Translations under genes and position numbers: made by a program | Part shown: positions 41,573 to 49,928 of the stretch, in pieces | How positions within the stretch are numbered: the first letter of the stretch is position 1 | How the letters are laid out: every line of letters starts with the position of its first letter | Notes under the pieces: model-generated | What the model was told of the DNA's origin: nothing | Database searches by the model: none | Seen by the model: only the letters and a program-made list of their open reading frames with translations | DNA from: Acidobacteriota bacterium | GTDB taxonomy: Bacteria; Acidobacteriota; Terriglobia; Acidiferrales; UBA7541 | Direction of reading: 5' to 3' | Assembly: GCA_013289855.1 (NCBI GenBank) | Contig: JABCZD010000014.1 | Location: 54,131-118,130, forward strand | Length of the DNA: 64,000 nucleotides

Positions 41573-41919
41573 TTCACAATTCCCGACCGCAGCAAGATTT
41601 TTTGTAGGGGCGCAACATGTTGCGCCCCAGCTTGCCACGATGTAAGCACAAGCGACCGCCTTTTAAAAACTGCGCAAAATCTAAAATGTAAATGGAAAGT
41701 CGTCCGCGCAAAAAAATCGGGAGAGGCGGGCCAGGTCGTCCCGCGCTCTCCCATTGTCCCCATTTAAGGGGTACCGGCAAGTCTGACGGAGGGCGACCCA
41801 CCGGTCGTGTGTTGGCCTGCCTATTAAACCCCCGAAACGGCAAAAAGGTTTCAGTCCAGCGCAAAAATTGTCTAGAATCTGTGTTGGAAAGCTTACATTG
41901 CACGTCCACGTGCCCTGCG
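41573..41919. other. Divergent intergenic region
   Basis: It separates the GMC oxidoreductase and RNase R starts. It holds one perfect 22-base palindrome (41606-41627). A TAGAAT near 41873 is a possible -10 box for RNase R without a clear -35. The frame upstream of 41920 is open but not family-like. Confidence 0.5.
41603..41627. repeat. Palindromic intergenic repeat, family 1 variant
   Basis: GTAGG overlapping a perfect 22-base palindrome with arms GGGGCGCAACA and TGTTGCGCCCC. The GTAGGGGC prefix and the GCCCC end match family 1, while the middle differs compensatorily (GCAACATGTTGC instead of ACGGCATGCCGT). It starts 30 bases upstream of the GMC gene. Confidence 0.85.
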
Positions 41920-44775
41920 ATGCCCAGACCTTCTCACCTAAATCCCGACGATATCCTTCGTTTTCTGCAAGTTAGCGCCGATTCGGCGGCCGCCGGCGAA
42001 ATCTCCCGCGCCTTGCACCTTAAAAAGTCCGACCAGCGCGCCCTGTTCAAAATGCTCGGCAAGCTCAAAAAACGCGGCGCCATCGACGAAGTCCCAGGCG
42101 GTCGCTACCGTCTGGCCGGCCGCAAGACCGATCGTCACGCCTCGCGCGATGCGCAACCTCCGTCGCCCGACCATCGTCGCCAGGGTCAAGGCCAGGGCCA
42201 ATCCGCAGCCGCCACACCCACCGCATCCCGCGACGAATCTCCCCGCACCCACAAAGAAACTCTCGCGCGCGATGAGGTCAGCGGCCGCCTGGTTCTGCAT
42301 CACGATGGCTACGGTTTCGTCGTCCCCGATAAACCTGTCCCCGAGCTGGACGGCGATATTTTCATCCCGCGCCTGGCTATCGAAGACGCCATGCACGGCG
42401 ATCATGTCGTCGCAAAATTTCAGCGCCGCAGCGGACACTCCGACCGCCAGCGCGCCGAAGGCCGCATTGTCCGCATTCTCGATCGCGCTCATCCCAGCGT
42501 TGTCGGACTTTTCCGCTACGGCCCCCGCTACAACGTGGTCCTGCCCTATGACGCGCGCCTGCACCACGAAATCGAAATCCCGCCGGGCGAAGAACTTACG
42601 CTGGCGTTGCGCGAAAAACTCATAGCGCACGATCCAGCGTTCGATCCGAAAAATCCCAGCGCTCGCGCAAAACGCATTCCGCGCATGGAAGAACTCGACG
42701 GCGCCGTCGTCAACATCGAGATTCTCCGCTTCCCTCGGGCCGGCACCGCTCCCATCGGACGCGTCGTGGAAATTCTAGGCCGCCCCGGCGAACTCGGCGT
42801 CGATACCGAAATCATCATCCGCAAACACCACCTTCCGTACGAATTCCCGCGCGCCGTCCTGGCGGAAGCCGAAAGGCGCGCGCAGCTCCCGCAAGAAAGC
42901 GAACTAGCTGGCCGCGAAGATTTTCGCCACCTGCCCATCGTCACCATCGACGGCGAAACCGCGCGCGATTTTGACGACGCCGTCTACGTCGAGCATCGCG
43001 AAAATGGCGCGTGGCATTTGCAGGTGCACATCGCCGATGTGTCCCACTACGTCCGCAGCGGCAGTGCGCTGGATCAGGAAGCGCGCTTGCGCGGCACCAG
43101 CGTCTATTTTCCGGACCGCGCCGTCCCCATGCTTCCCGAAGCCTTAAGCAACGGCATCTGCTCGCTCAAGCCGCAGGAAGATCGCCTGGTGATGAGCGCG
43201 CTCATCGAACTCGATCAGTACGGCAATATCCAAAGCTCCCGTCTCACCAGCGGCGTAATCAATTCCGCCGCCCGCATGACTTACACCAACGTAAACAAAA
43301 TCCTCGAAAACGACCTGGAAGTGAGCGCGCAATACGCTGCCCACGTGGAAAATTTCCGCAAGATGAAGCAACTGGCGCTGCTGCTAAACGCCCGCCGCAC
43401 CGAACACGGCAGCATCGACTTCGACCTTCCCGAACGCGTCATCGCCTTCGACGACCAGCAGCGCATGACCAGCATCAACCGCAGCGAACGCAACATTGCC
43501 AACCGGCTGATCGAAGAGTTCATGCTGACCGCCAACCGCGTAGTCGATGCGTATCTTCTGCACCGCGCCATCCCCGCGCTGCATCGCGTGCACGAAAAGC
43601 CCGACGCTAGAAAAGTTTTGGAATTTGAAGAACTCGCCCGCGCCTTCGGCTACTCGCTGGGCGTCGAAGATTTGCATCGCAAAGAAATTACCGTGCGCCA
43701 CGGCGCCATTCCCGCGGCAAAAGCCGGCCTCAAACACGGCGGCAAAAGTTCCCGCGACCGGGATTCGCGGGGCGGCGGTTCGCGCGCCGATTCCCGCGAC
43801 CGCGAAATGAAAGTGAGCCTCGCCGGAGCCGAGGTCGCCATCACCCCGCAACACTACCAGCGCCTGGTAAAAAAAATCATGGGCAAGCCCGAAGAGCGTA
43901 TCCTCAGCTACTTAATGCTGCGCTCGCTGAAACAAGCGCGTTACGCCGCAGACCCCCTAGGCCACTTCGCCCTAGGCTTCGACGAGTACACCCACTTCAC
44001 CTCGCCCATCCGCCGCTACCCGGATCTGATCATCCACAGAATTTTGAAATGGGCGCTGGAAAATCCTGATGCAACCTCGTCGCCCAAGACCGTAGGGGCA
44101 CGGCATGCCGTGCCCGCCGCCGATCGCCGCCACGCCGCGTCCGGCGACTCGACCCGCCACGACTCCGCTCACGAATCTCGCCACACCCCAATCCAACATT
44201 TGTCCGCCCAATCTATCCCCGAAAAAATCTCATCGCCCACCGATCAAACCACCGAACACGGATCACGGACCACGGATCACGCCTCCTACCGCTACACCGA
44301 AATCCAGCTCCGCGAAATCGCCACGGAAACCTCCGAAGCCGAACGCCGCGCCGCCGCCGCCGAACGCGAACTCATGGACTGGAAAACCGCGCAATTCATG
44401 GAAGAACACCTAGGCGAAGAATACGAAGGCTTAATCACCTCCGTGCAAAAATACGGCGTCTTCGTGGAACTAGCCGAAGTTTTCGTAGAAGGTTTGTTGC
44501 CGCTAGCCGCCCTGGAAGAAGCCGCCGGCACCCGCTGCATCTACCGTGAATTCGACCACTCGATAGTCGCGTTACCAGGCGGCAGCACTATGGTCTACGC
44601 CGATCGCCCCAACCGCCGCGACAAATCCGCGCGCAGCGCAGCAAGCGAACGCAAAGGCCGCGGCGCCAAGCCCCCCGCCCAACGCGCCTGGCACCTCGGC
44701 GACCCCGTCCACGTCCGCGCCGAACGCATCGACCCCATCCGCAAGCGCGTAGAATTTGCCCTCATTGAAAGTTGA
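41920..44775 (+). CDS. rnr: Ribonuclease R with insertions
   Basis: A 951-residue 3'-5' exoribonuclease of the RNase II/R family, longer than the usual 720-820. An N-terminal winged helix (LNPDDILRFLQVSADSAAAG) is followed by a basic low-complexity linker (about 52-110), the cold-shock/OB domains, and the RNB domain, where D344, D350, D352 and D353 in TIDGETARDFDDAV form the metal-binding site. Residues about 604-632 hold an Arg/Ser/Gly-rich insertion. Residues about 722-790 hold a second insertion, partly a translated palindromic repeat (VGARHAVPAA at 725-734) and TEHGSRTTDHA. The S1 domain (LGEEYEGLITSVQKYGVFVE, about 828-905) closes it. It degrades structured RNA. Confidence 0.95.
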   Translation: MPRPSHLNPDDILRFLQVSADSAAAGEISRALHLKKSDQRALFKMLGKLKKRGAIDEVPGGRYRLAGRKTDRHASRDAQPPSPDHRRQGQGQGQSAAATPTASRDESPRTHKETLARDEVSGRLVLHHDGYGFVVPDKPVPELDGDIFIPRLAIEDAMHGDHVVAKFQRRSGHSDRQRAEGRIVRILDRAHPSVVGLFRYGPRYNVVLPYDARLHHEIEIPPGEELTLALREKLIAHDPAFDPKNPSARAKRIPRMEELDGAVVNIEILRFPRAGTAPIGRVVEILGRPGELGVDTEIIIRKHHLPYEFPRAVLAEAERRAQLPQESELAGREDFRHLPIVTIDGETARDFDDAVYVEHRENGAWHLQVHIADVSHYVRSGSALDQEARLRGTSVYFPDRAVPMLPEALSNGICSLKPQEDRLVMSALIELDQYGNIQSSRLTSGVINSAARMTYTNVNKILENDLEVSAQYAAHVENFRKMKQLALLLNARRTEHGSIDFDLPERVIAFDDQQRMTSINRSERNIANRLIEEFMLTANRVVDAYLLHRAIPALHRVHEKPDARKVLEFEELARAFGYSLGVEDLHRKEITVRHGAIPAAKAGLKHGGKSSRDRDSRGGGSRADSRDREMKVSLAGAEVAITPQHYQRLVKKIMGKPEERILSYLMLRSLKQARYAADPLGHFALGFDEYTHFTSPIRRYPDLIIHRILKWALENPDATSSPKTVGARHAVPAADRRHAASGDSTRHDSAHESRHTPIQHLSAQSIPEKISSPTDQTTEHGSRTTDHASYRYTEIQLREIATETSEAERRAAAAERELMDWKTAQFMEEHLGEEYEGLITSVQKYGVFVELAEVFVEGLLPLAALEEAAGTRCIYREFDHSIVALPGGSTMVYADRPNRRDKSARSAASERKGRGAKPPAQRAWHLGDPVHVRAERIDPIRKRVEFALIES
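44091..44120. repeat. Palindromic repeat, family 1, copy 3, inside the RNase R gene
   Basis: All 30 bases are identical to those at 2551-2580. The phase is such that the insert reads T-VGARHAVPAA with no stop codon. It lies between the RNB and S1 domain coding regions, where E. coli RNase R has only a short loop. Confidence 0.95.
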
Positions 44776-44831
44776 GCTTATTGCCCCGAATACTAAGCGC
44801 GCCATGCACCTACATTCGATGACGTGACACA

Positions 44832-45389
44832 ATGCCCAGAAGTCATAGTTTGGGAAGCTCCTGCGGCCCAGTGCGAGTTGTCAAAGGCACGAACTTGAAT
44901 CGCCAATCCACATTTCGACTTCGACATCCCCTCAAGGTAAGTTTCTTGGTTTTCGTCTCCGTCGTTGCTTTTGCTCTGCCAGCAGCCACCATCGAAAAGC
45001 AAGCAAAAGGAACTGAGCAAACTCCATCCGGAACTTTCTTTACCCTGAGGATGGACCTACTCACTCCAGCGGACGGCGTTGATTTAGGCCCCTTCATGAA
45101 GCAAACGTATCTGTCTCTCAGGACCAAATTAATTCAGACCCTGCCGCAACAAGTCGAGCTGGGCGAAAGAGGCGTGGTGAGTATTCGCTTTAACGTTCAG
45201 AAAGATGGAACCATCGCAGACAGTTATCCTAAGCTTGAATCCAGTTCCCACAAGAAAATACTGGACGAACACGCCATGACCGTTGTCCGAAGCTCAGCGC
45301 CCTTCAGTCCCCTGCCAGACTCGCTGTCGCCGCCGCAACTGGCACTGCGAGCAACTTTCTATTACAACGTCCTTCCTCCTCCTCGGTGA
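44832..45389 (+). CDS. TonB C-terminal domain protein
   Basis: A 185-residue protein. After a basic N-terminus the helix VSFLVFVSVVAFALPAATIE can act as signal peptide or anchor. The C-terminal half carries a TonB-like domain: ERGVVSIRFNVQKDGTIADS, then KKILDEHAMTVVRSSAPFSP and LRATFYYNV. In TonB the domain contacts the plug of outer membrane receptors and transmits the proton-motive force; small acidobacterial-type relatives may act with other ExbBD pairs. No ExbB/ExbD or receptor gene is adjacent. The ATG at 44832 may be early; a start nearer the helix is possible. Confidence 0.72.
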   Translation: MPRSHSLGSSCGPVRVVKGTNLNRQSTFRLRHPLKVSFLVFVSVVAFALPAATIEKQAKGTEQTPSGTFFTLRMDLLTPADGVDLGPFMKQTYLSLRTKLIQTLPQQVELGERGVVSIRFNVQKDGTIADSYPKLESSSHKKILDEHAMTVVRSSAPFSPLPDSLSPPQLALRATFYYNVLPPPR

Positions 45390-45450
45390 CGGCTGTGCAT
45401 CTGTAGTTAGCGCGATCGCCTTCCACCCTGCCGGGGCCACGCGCGACATT

Positions 45451-45480
45451 ACTTGGAGTGCGGCGGCCTGACGCCGCTTT
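45451..45480. repeat. Short hairpin repeat
   Basis: ACTTGGAGTGCGGCGGCCTG then ACGCCGCTTT: the arms GCGGCG and CGCCGC pair. As I recall, similar units recur between genes in acidobacterial genomes; not checked. Confidence 0.5.
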
Positions 45481-45522
45481 CGCGCAGTAAGCACCGGCAC
45501 CGTCGTAGCGATTTTGTAGCGT

Positions 45523-45552
45523 CGATTTTGTAGCGACGCCCTTCAGGGCGTC
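45523..45552. repeat. Hairpin repeat GACGCCC/GGGCGTC
   Basis: GTAGCGACGCCCTTCAGGGC then GTC: a 7-base stem with a TTCA loop at 45535-45552, preceded by partial tandem copies of GTAGCG...GATTTT at 45505-45530. Confidence 0.7.
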
Positions 45553-45598
45553 AGCGGCCCATCATCGCGTTTAGTACTCATAGTATCTCAGATTTGTC

Positions 45599-45626
45599 TT
45601 GACAAATGTCTACAAAGATGTACCAT
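45599..45626 (+). promoter_or_regulatory. Sigma70-like promoter
   Basis: TTGACA (45599-45604), a 16-base spacer, then TACCAT (45621-45626). As at 8374, it points at element X, whose first motif starts 171 bases downstream. No gene on this strand begins before 46069. Confidence 0.5.
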
Positions 45627-45769
45627 CTTTCTAGGTAGAACTGTCTTTCGCCGTTCTCAAGCATTCCCAAAAATCAACTTTCTACTGCGCTGGAAGGCTC
45701 CATATCCACTCGTTCCGCACCCTGCGTATAGTTACCCATTAGATAATATAAATCGACCGTAAACCGTGC

Positions 45770-45839
45770 AGAATGAACACTTGTTAAACCGTATCAAAAC
45801 AAAGAACTTCAACCTCTTTAGAATGAACACTTACAAAAA
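45770..45839 (+). repeat. Element X, copy B (paired AGAATGAACACTT motif)
   Basis: AGAATGAACACTTG at 45770 and AGAATGAACACTTACAAAAA at 45820 are 50 bases apart, with CAAAGAACTT between, as at 8515-8582. The second motif matches copy A exactly over 19 bases. Both copies are followed by a G-rich tract (GGGTGGGGG here, GGGGGTGG there). Confidence 0.85.
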
Positions 45840-46068
45840 AGCACCCATCTGGGTGGGGGAGACCGCAGCGTACTCCCCGGAATTTTTTCGCGCGCATCGC
45901 CCCGCCGCTCATTGACTTGCCTCGGCCACTAGCCTAGTATCCGCGTCGAAGTCATAGCACTGAGCACGACAACTGGCTCGACAACCATCGCGCACCAAGA
46001 CGGCCGGGCGGGCAGCGGCGCCAACCAAGCCGCAGTGCCACCAGCGCCAACCAGGAAGGAACGCGGGC

Positions 46069-46383
46069 ATGAGCGATTGGGTCCATCTACAAGCAACTTG
46101 CGGCGAGCAATTGACGCAGTTGCATCACTTTTCCATGGTCAAGCAGCAGCCCGGAGGTAACGTCCCCTTCGCCATCACCGTGAAGGAGTTCGCCACGCCG
46201 CCGCCAGGCCAGCGCCTGCGCTTTTACGCCGAGGCCGACAAGTCCGTAAACCAGAAGACCGCGCCCTTTGTGCCGTGCGGCTGGGGTAGCTCCATTTTTT
46301 CGGCGCTGGGCGATTGCGTCCGCATGATTCGCGAATTCCCCTATGAGGGAGAGAAGGTCGCTGAAAAGGACGCCGCCTCGTGA
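46069..46383 (+). CDS. Hypothetical protein coupled to a STAS protein
   Basis: A 104-residue protein with AGGAAGG before its ATG. It begins MSDWVHLQATCGEQLTQLHH and contains PFAITVKEFATPPPGQRLRF, then a cysteine-containing middle (PFVPCGWGSSIFSALGDCVR). No domain is recognised. It has no signal peptide or membrane helix, so it is likely cytosolic. Its stop overlaps the GTG start of the STAS gene by four bases (GTGA), so the two proteins are probably made together and may interact. Confidence 0.75.
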   Translation: MSDWVHLQATCGEQLTQLHHFSMVKQQPGGNVPFAITVKEFATPPPGQRLRFYAEADKSVNQKTAPFVPCGWGSSIFSALGDCVRMIREFPYEGEKVAEKDAAS

Positions 46384-46730
46384 TCCAGAAATTCACCAAA
46401 CGAAATTTGCAGCCCGGCATGATCGCCGTCGAAATCTACGGCAGCGTCCACAATGGTCCGGATTGCGCCCGTCTGCAGCGCGAAGTCGATTCCATGATCG
46501 CCGCGGGCGAGACGCGCGTAATCTTTGACCTGTCCGGCCTGACCCATGCCGACAGCGCCGCCATCGGCGCCATTGTCCGCTGCCTCACTAAGCTCAAGGG
46601 CGCGGCCGGCGGCATGCGCATCGCCGCAGCCCATCCCATGATCGTCCACAGCCTCAAATTAACGAAAGTGGACAAGCTCATCGAGATGTTTCCCACCGTG
46701 GATCAAGCCGCGGAAAAATTCTCCGCCTAA
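46380..46730 (+). CDS. STAS domain protein (anti-anti-sigma-like)
   Basis: A 116-residue single STAS domain. IQKFTKRNLQPGMIAVEIYG is the first strand pair, ETRVIFDLSGLTHADSAAIG contains the loop where Ser after Asp (DS) is the usual phosphorylation site, and the final helix is KLTKVDKLIEMFPTVDQA. In the family the domain binds an anti-sigma factor kinase or a sensor when unphosphorylated. It begins at a GTG overlapping the upstream stop. No RsbW-like kinase or sigma factor gene is adjacent, so its partner is elsewhere. Confidence 0.85.
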   Translation: MIQKFTKRNLQPGMIAVEIYGSVHNGPDCARLQREVDSMIAAGETRVIFDLSGLTHADSAAIGAIVRCLTKLKGAAGGMRIAAAHPMIVHSLKLTKVDKLIEMFPTVDQAAEKFSA

Positions 46731-46815
46731 GCGCCACATCGGTAGCGCATATTGCAAACGAGCCCGTCCGCTTCTGCCCCGGTTATGCGTCCAGCCGCGA
46801 ATATGTTAATTTTCA

Positions 46816-47433
46816 ATGTTTATGACCAAGCGCATCGGCGTGCTGCTGAGTGGACGCGGCTCGAACTTCGAGGCCCTGGCGGATAGCATCGCCGCCGGCC
46901 GCATTCCCAACGCCGAAGTCGCCATCGTCGTCAGCAATCGTGAAGACGCTCCCGGCATCGCGCGCGCCAAATCGCGCAGCATCGCCACAAAAGTAATTCC
47001 ATCCAAAGGGTTGGAACGCGAAACGTACGATCGCCAGGTGGTCGCCGTACTCCACGAACACGAAGTAGACCTGGTTTGCCTGGCCGGCTACATGCGTTTG
47101 TTGTCGCCGTATTTCGTGACCGCGTTTCCCAGTCGCATTCTAAATATCCATCCGTCTCTGCTGCCGTCTTTTCCTGGGCTCGAATCGCAAAAGCAAGCTT
47201 TGGAGTACGGCGCGAAATTCGCCGGATGCACCGTCCACTTCGTCGACGAAAATCTCGACGCCGGCCCCATCATCCTGCAAGCCGCCGTCCCGGTAGAAGA
47301 CGACGACACGGAAGCCTCGCTCTCCGAAAAAATTCTTCGCGAAGAGCATCGCATCTATACGGAAGCCGTTAAACTGGTGCTCGCCGGCCAGTACAAAATC
47401 ACCGGGCGCCGCGTGACGCGCACCGAAAAATAA
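46816..47433 (+). CDS. purN: Phosphoribosylglycinamide formyltransferase
   Basis: A 205-residue enzyme that transfers a formyl group from 10-formyltetrahydrofolate to GAR in purine synthesis, in the cytosol. RIGVLLSGRGSNFEALADSI is the phosphate-binding loop, LAGYMRLLSPYFV and ILNIHPSLLPSFPGLESQKQ hold the catalytic Asn-His, and GCTVHFVDENLDAGPIILQA with Asp completes the active site. Start at ATG 46816; an ATG two codons later (46822) fits the family start equally well. tyrS starts five bases after the stop. Confidence 0.96.
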   Translation: MFMTKRIGVLLSGRGSNFEALADSIAAGRIPNAEVAIVVSNREDAPGIARAKSRSIATKVIPSKGLERETYDRQVVAVLHEHEVDLVCLAGYMRLLSPYFVTAFPSRILNIHPSLLPSFPGLESQKQALEYGAKFAGCTVHFVDENLDAGPIILQAAVPVEDDDTEASLSEKILREEHRIYTEAVKLVLAGQYKITGRRVTRTEK

Positions 47434-47438
47434 AATCC

Positions 47439-48680
47439 ATGACCGAATCCGCGCCGCAAGCATTTAAGTCCGTCGACGACCAACTCGCTTACCTCAAAAA
47501 GGGCGTCGCGGAAATTATTCCGGAAGCTGATCTCAAGGCCAAGCTCGAACACTCCGCAAAGACTGGCAAGCCGCTGCGTGTGTACCTCGGCGTCGATCCC
47601 ACCGCTCCGGACATTCATCTGGGCCACACCGTGGTCCTGCGCAAGCTGAAACACTTTCAAGACCTCGGCCACACCGCCATTTTCTTGATTGGCGATTTTT
47701 CCGCCATGATCGGCGACCCCACGGGACGCTCCGAAACCCGCCCGCCGCTCTCTCGCGAAGAGGTTGACGCCAACGCCAAAACCTATCTCGCGCAAGTCTT
47801 CAAGCTTCTCGATCCGCAAAAAACCGAAGTCCGCTACAACAGCGAGTGGCTCGACAAACTTTCCAGCTACGAGATCGTGCGCCTGTGCGGACATTACCGT
47901 TTGGCGCGCATGCTGGAACGCGAAGATTTCCGCTCGCGCCTGGCCAACGCCCAGCCCATTTCCGTTCACGAACTTTTGTACCCGCTGCTGACCGCGTACG
48001 ACGCAGTGGCGCTCAAGTCCGACGTGGAAATCGGCGCCACCGAACAGAAATTCAATCTGCTGGTGCACCGTGATATTCAGCGCGAATACGGCCTGCCCTC
48101 CGAAGTGGCGGTCACTATGCCCATCCTCGTGGGCCTCGATGGCCAGCGCAAAATGTCCAAGAGCCTTGGCAACTACGTGGGCATCACCGAAGCGCCCGAC
48201 GAAATCTTTGGCAAAATCATGTCCATTCCCGATGCACTGATGTGGTCCTACTACGAACTGGTCACGGATCGCATGCCCGCGGAAATCACCGCGCTGCAAG
48301 CGGAGGTCGCCAGCGGCAAGCTGCACCCGATGGACGCAAAAATGAAGCTTGGCGAGGAAATCATTGCCGGTTTTCAAGGCCAAGACGCTGCACAAAAAGC
48401 CGCCGCCAATTTCCAGCGCGTCTTCCGCAATCGCCAGGCCCCCGCTGAGGCGCCGGTCCACAAGCTGCCGTGCGGCCCAGCCAGAAAATTGGCAGCGCTC
48501 CTCGTGGAGTTGCAGTTGGCGCCCTCGAAGAGCGAAGCCGATCGTTTGATCAAGCAGCGCGGCGTGGAGATCGATGGCGTTGCAGCCGAAGATCCGCGCC
48601 AGGACATCGACCTGAGCCAGCCGCGCGAATTCCTTCTCCGCGCGGGAAAGAAAAAGTTTCTTCGCATTATCGTCGAGTAA
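47439..48680 (+). CDS. tyrS: Tyrosyl-tRNA synthetase
   Basis: A 413-residue class I synthetase that charges tRNA-Tyr. The HIGH-type motif is HLGHT (about residues 58-62), and KMSKS lies near residue 238 in LDGQRKMSKSLGNYVG. The C-terminal S4 RNA-binding domain is ALLVELQLAPSKSEADRLIK (about 350-413). The sequence is of the TyrZ-like (long) group in its HLGHT form. It lies five bases after purN and is probably cotranscribed with it. Confidence 0.97.
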   Translation: MTESAPQAFKSVDDQLAYLKKGVAEIIPEADLKAKLEHSAKTGKPLRVYLGVDPTAPDIHLGHTVVLRKLKHFQDLGHTAIFLIGDFSAMIGDPTGRSETRPPLSREEVDANAKTYLAQVFKLLDPQKTEVRYNSEWLDKLSSYEIVRLCGHYRLARMLEREDFRSRLANAQPISVHELLYPLLTAYDAVALKSDVEIGATEQKFNLLVHRDIQREYGLPSEVAVTMPILVGLDGQRKMSKSLGNYVGITEAPDEIFGKIMSIPDALMWSYYELVTDRMPAEITALQAEVASGKLHPMDAKMKLGEEIIAGFQGQDAAQKAAANFQRVFRNRQAPAEAPVHKLPCGPARKLAALLVELQLAPSKSEADRLIKQRGVEIDGVAAEDPRQDIDLSQPREFLLRAGKKKFLRIIVE

Positions 48681-48764
48681 GCGCTCGAATAAACCATTGA
48701 ACAAACGGCGCACACAAGTCGTTTAAGTAGTGGGCGCCGCGCGACTCTCGGAAGGGGTGCATGG

Positions 48765-49928
48765 ATGGGACTGTGGACACGGCGAAAGTTTTTCCTAACG
48801 TCGCTAGCGGGAAGCGCCGCGGCGGGCGCGACGTCGATGCTGGCCAAGACGCCGCTCGCAAAGGGTAGCGAGCTCGCATCGGGAAAAATTCCGACGCCTT
48901 CAGCCGCTTCCGGTAAGCGCCCGGTCATCATCTCCAGCGCCAACGGTCTGCACGCCATCGGCCACGGCATGGAAGTCCTGCTCAAGGGCGGCGACACGCT
49001 CGACGCCGTGGTCGCGGCCGTCACCATTGTCGAAGACGACCCCAACGATACCTCCGTGGGTTACGGCGGTCTGCCCAATGAAGACGGCGAAACGGAACTG
49101 GACGCCAGCGTGATGCACGGCCCCACGCGCCGCGCCGGCTCCGTGGCCAGCGTGCGCCGCATAAAAAATGTTTCGCTCCTCGCGAAAACGGTGATGGAAC
49201 GAACCAATCACGTGATGATCGTCGGCGAAGGAGCACGCCGCTTTGCCGTAGACGAAGGTTTCATCGATGCAAGCCTAGCCACGGAAAAATCGCGCCTCGC
49301 GTGGTTGGCATGGAAGGCCAGCACCTCCGTAAACTGGCGCCCCGGTACCGATAGCCCCGAATGGAAAGAAAGAGCCGCCGGACTTTTCGACACTCCGGAA
49401 AAACAAAGCTGGCGCGCGGAGATTGAACAGTTGGTGGCGCACCCTCCCACCGGCACGATCAACTGCCTCGCGGTAAACGAAAAAGGCGAAATCTCCGGCA
49501 CCACCACGACCTCCGGCTTGGCGTGGAAAATTGCCGGCCGCGTGGGCGATTCCCCCATCATCGGCGCGGGTCTGTACGTGGATGGCGAAGTTGGCGCCGC
49601 GGGCTCCACGGGCAAAGGCGAAGAAAATATCAAAATCTGCGGCGGCCACACCATCGTGGAAATGATGCGCCAGGGCAAATCACCCACCGAAGCGTGCCTC
49701 GAAGCTTTGCACCGCATCGCGCGCAACTACAAAAATGACAAGAAGAGGCTTTCGACTTTCCACATTTTCTTTTACGCGCTGAACGTCGACGGCGTGTACG
49801 GCTCCGCTTCCCTCTGGCGCAACACCTACGACCGCAGCAAACATTCTTCCTACGCCGTACACGATGGCGGAGAAGCGCGCTTGATGGAATGCACGCCGTA
49901 TTTCGACGAAATAGGCGGAGATGAATAG
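48765..49928 (+). CDS. Tat-exported N4-(beta-N-acetylglucosaminyl)-L-asparaginase family
   Basis: A 387-residue Ntn hydrolase. The N-terminus WTRRKFFLTSLAGSAAAG has the twin-arginine motif and a hydrophobic stretch, so it is exported folded. The enzyme self-cleaves before a threonine; alignment with the family points to Thr231 in TGTINCLAVN. WKIAGRVGDSPIIGAGLYVD and AGSTGKGEENIKICGGHTIV are the family's substrate-binding segments. It hydrolyses N-acetylglucosaminyl-asparagine or isoaspartyl-like peptides, probably in the periplasm. The stop is directly followed by the ATG of an ABC ATPase gene. Confidence 0.92.
   Translation: MGLWTRRKFFLTSLAGSAAAGATSMLAKTPLAKGSELASGKIPTPSAASGKRPVIISSANGLHAIGHGMEVLLKGGDTLDAVVAAVTIVEDDPNDTSVGYGGLPNEDGETELDASVMHGPTRRAGSVASVRRIKNVSLLAKTVMERTNHVMIVGEGARRFAVDEGFIDASLATEKSRLAWLAWKASTSVNWRPGTDSPEWKERAAGLFDTPEKQSWRAEIEQLVAHPPTGTINCLAVNEKGEISGTTTTSGLAWKIAGRVGDSPIIGAGLYVDGEVGAAGSTGKGEENIKICGGHTIVEMMRQGKSPTEACLEALHRIARNYKNDKKRLSTFHIFFYALNVDGVYGSASLWRNTYDRSKHSSYAVHDGGEARLMECTPYFDEIGGDE

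Larger units (their letters stand above)
45390..46068. other. Repeat island without genes
   Basis: Three dispersed repeats lie close together: an ACTTGGAGTG unit (45451-45480), a GTAGCGACG hairpin (about 45523-45552), and element X copy B (45770-45839), with a promoter-like sequence at 45599. No coding frame is supported. The ribosome-binding site of 46069 is AGGAAGG. Confidence 0.6.

Noticed and set aside
41692..41919. N-terminal extension of RNase R
   Set aside because: The frame is open but has no family similarity and no good start; the ATG at 41920 fits the winged-helix start.
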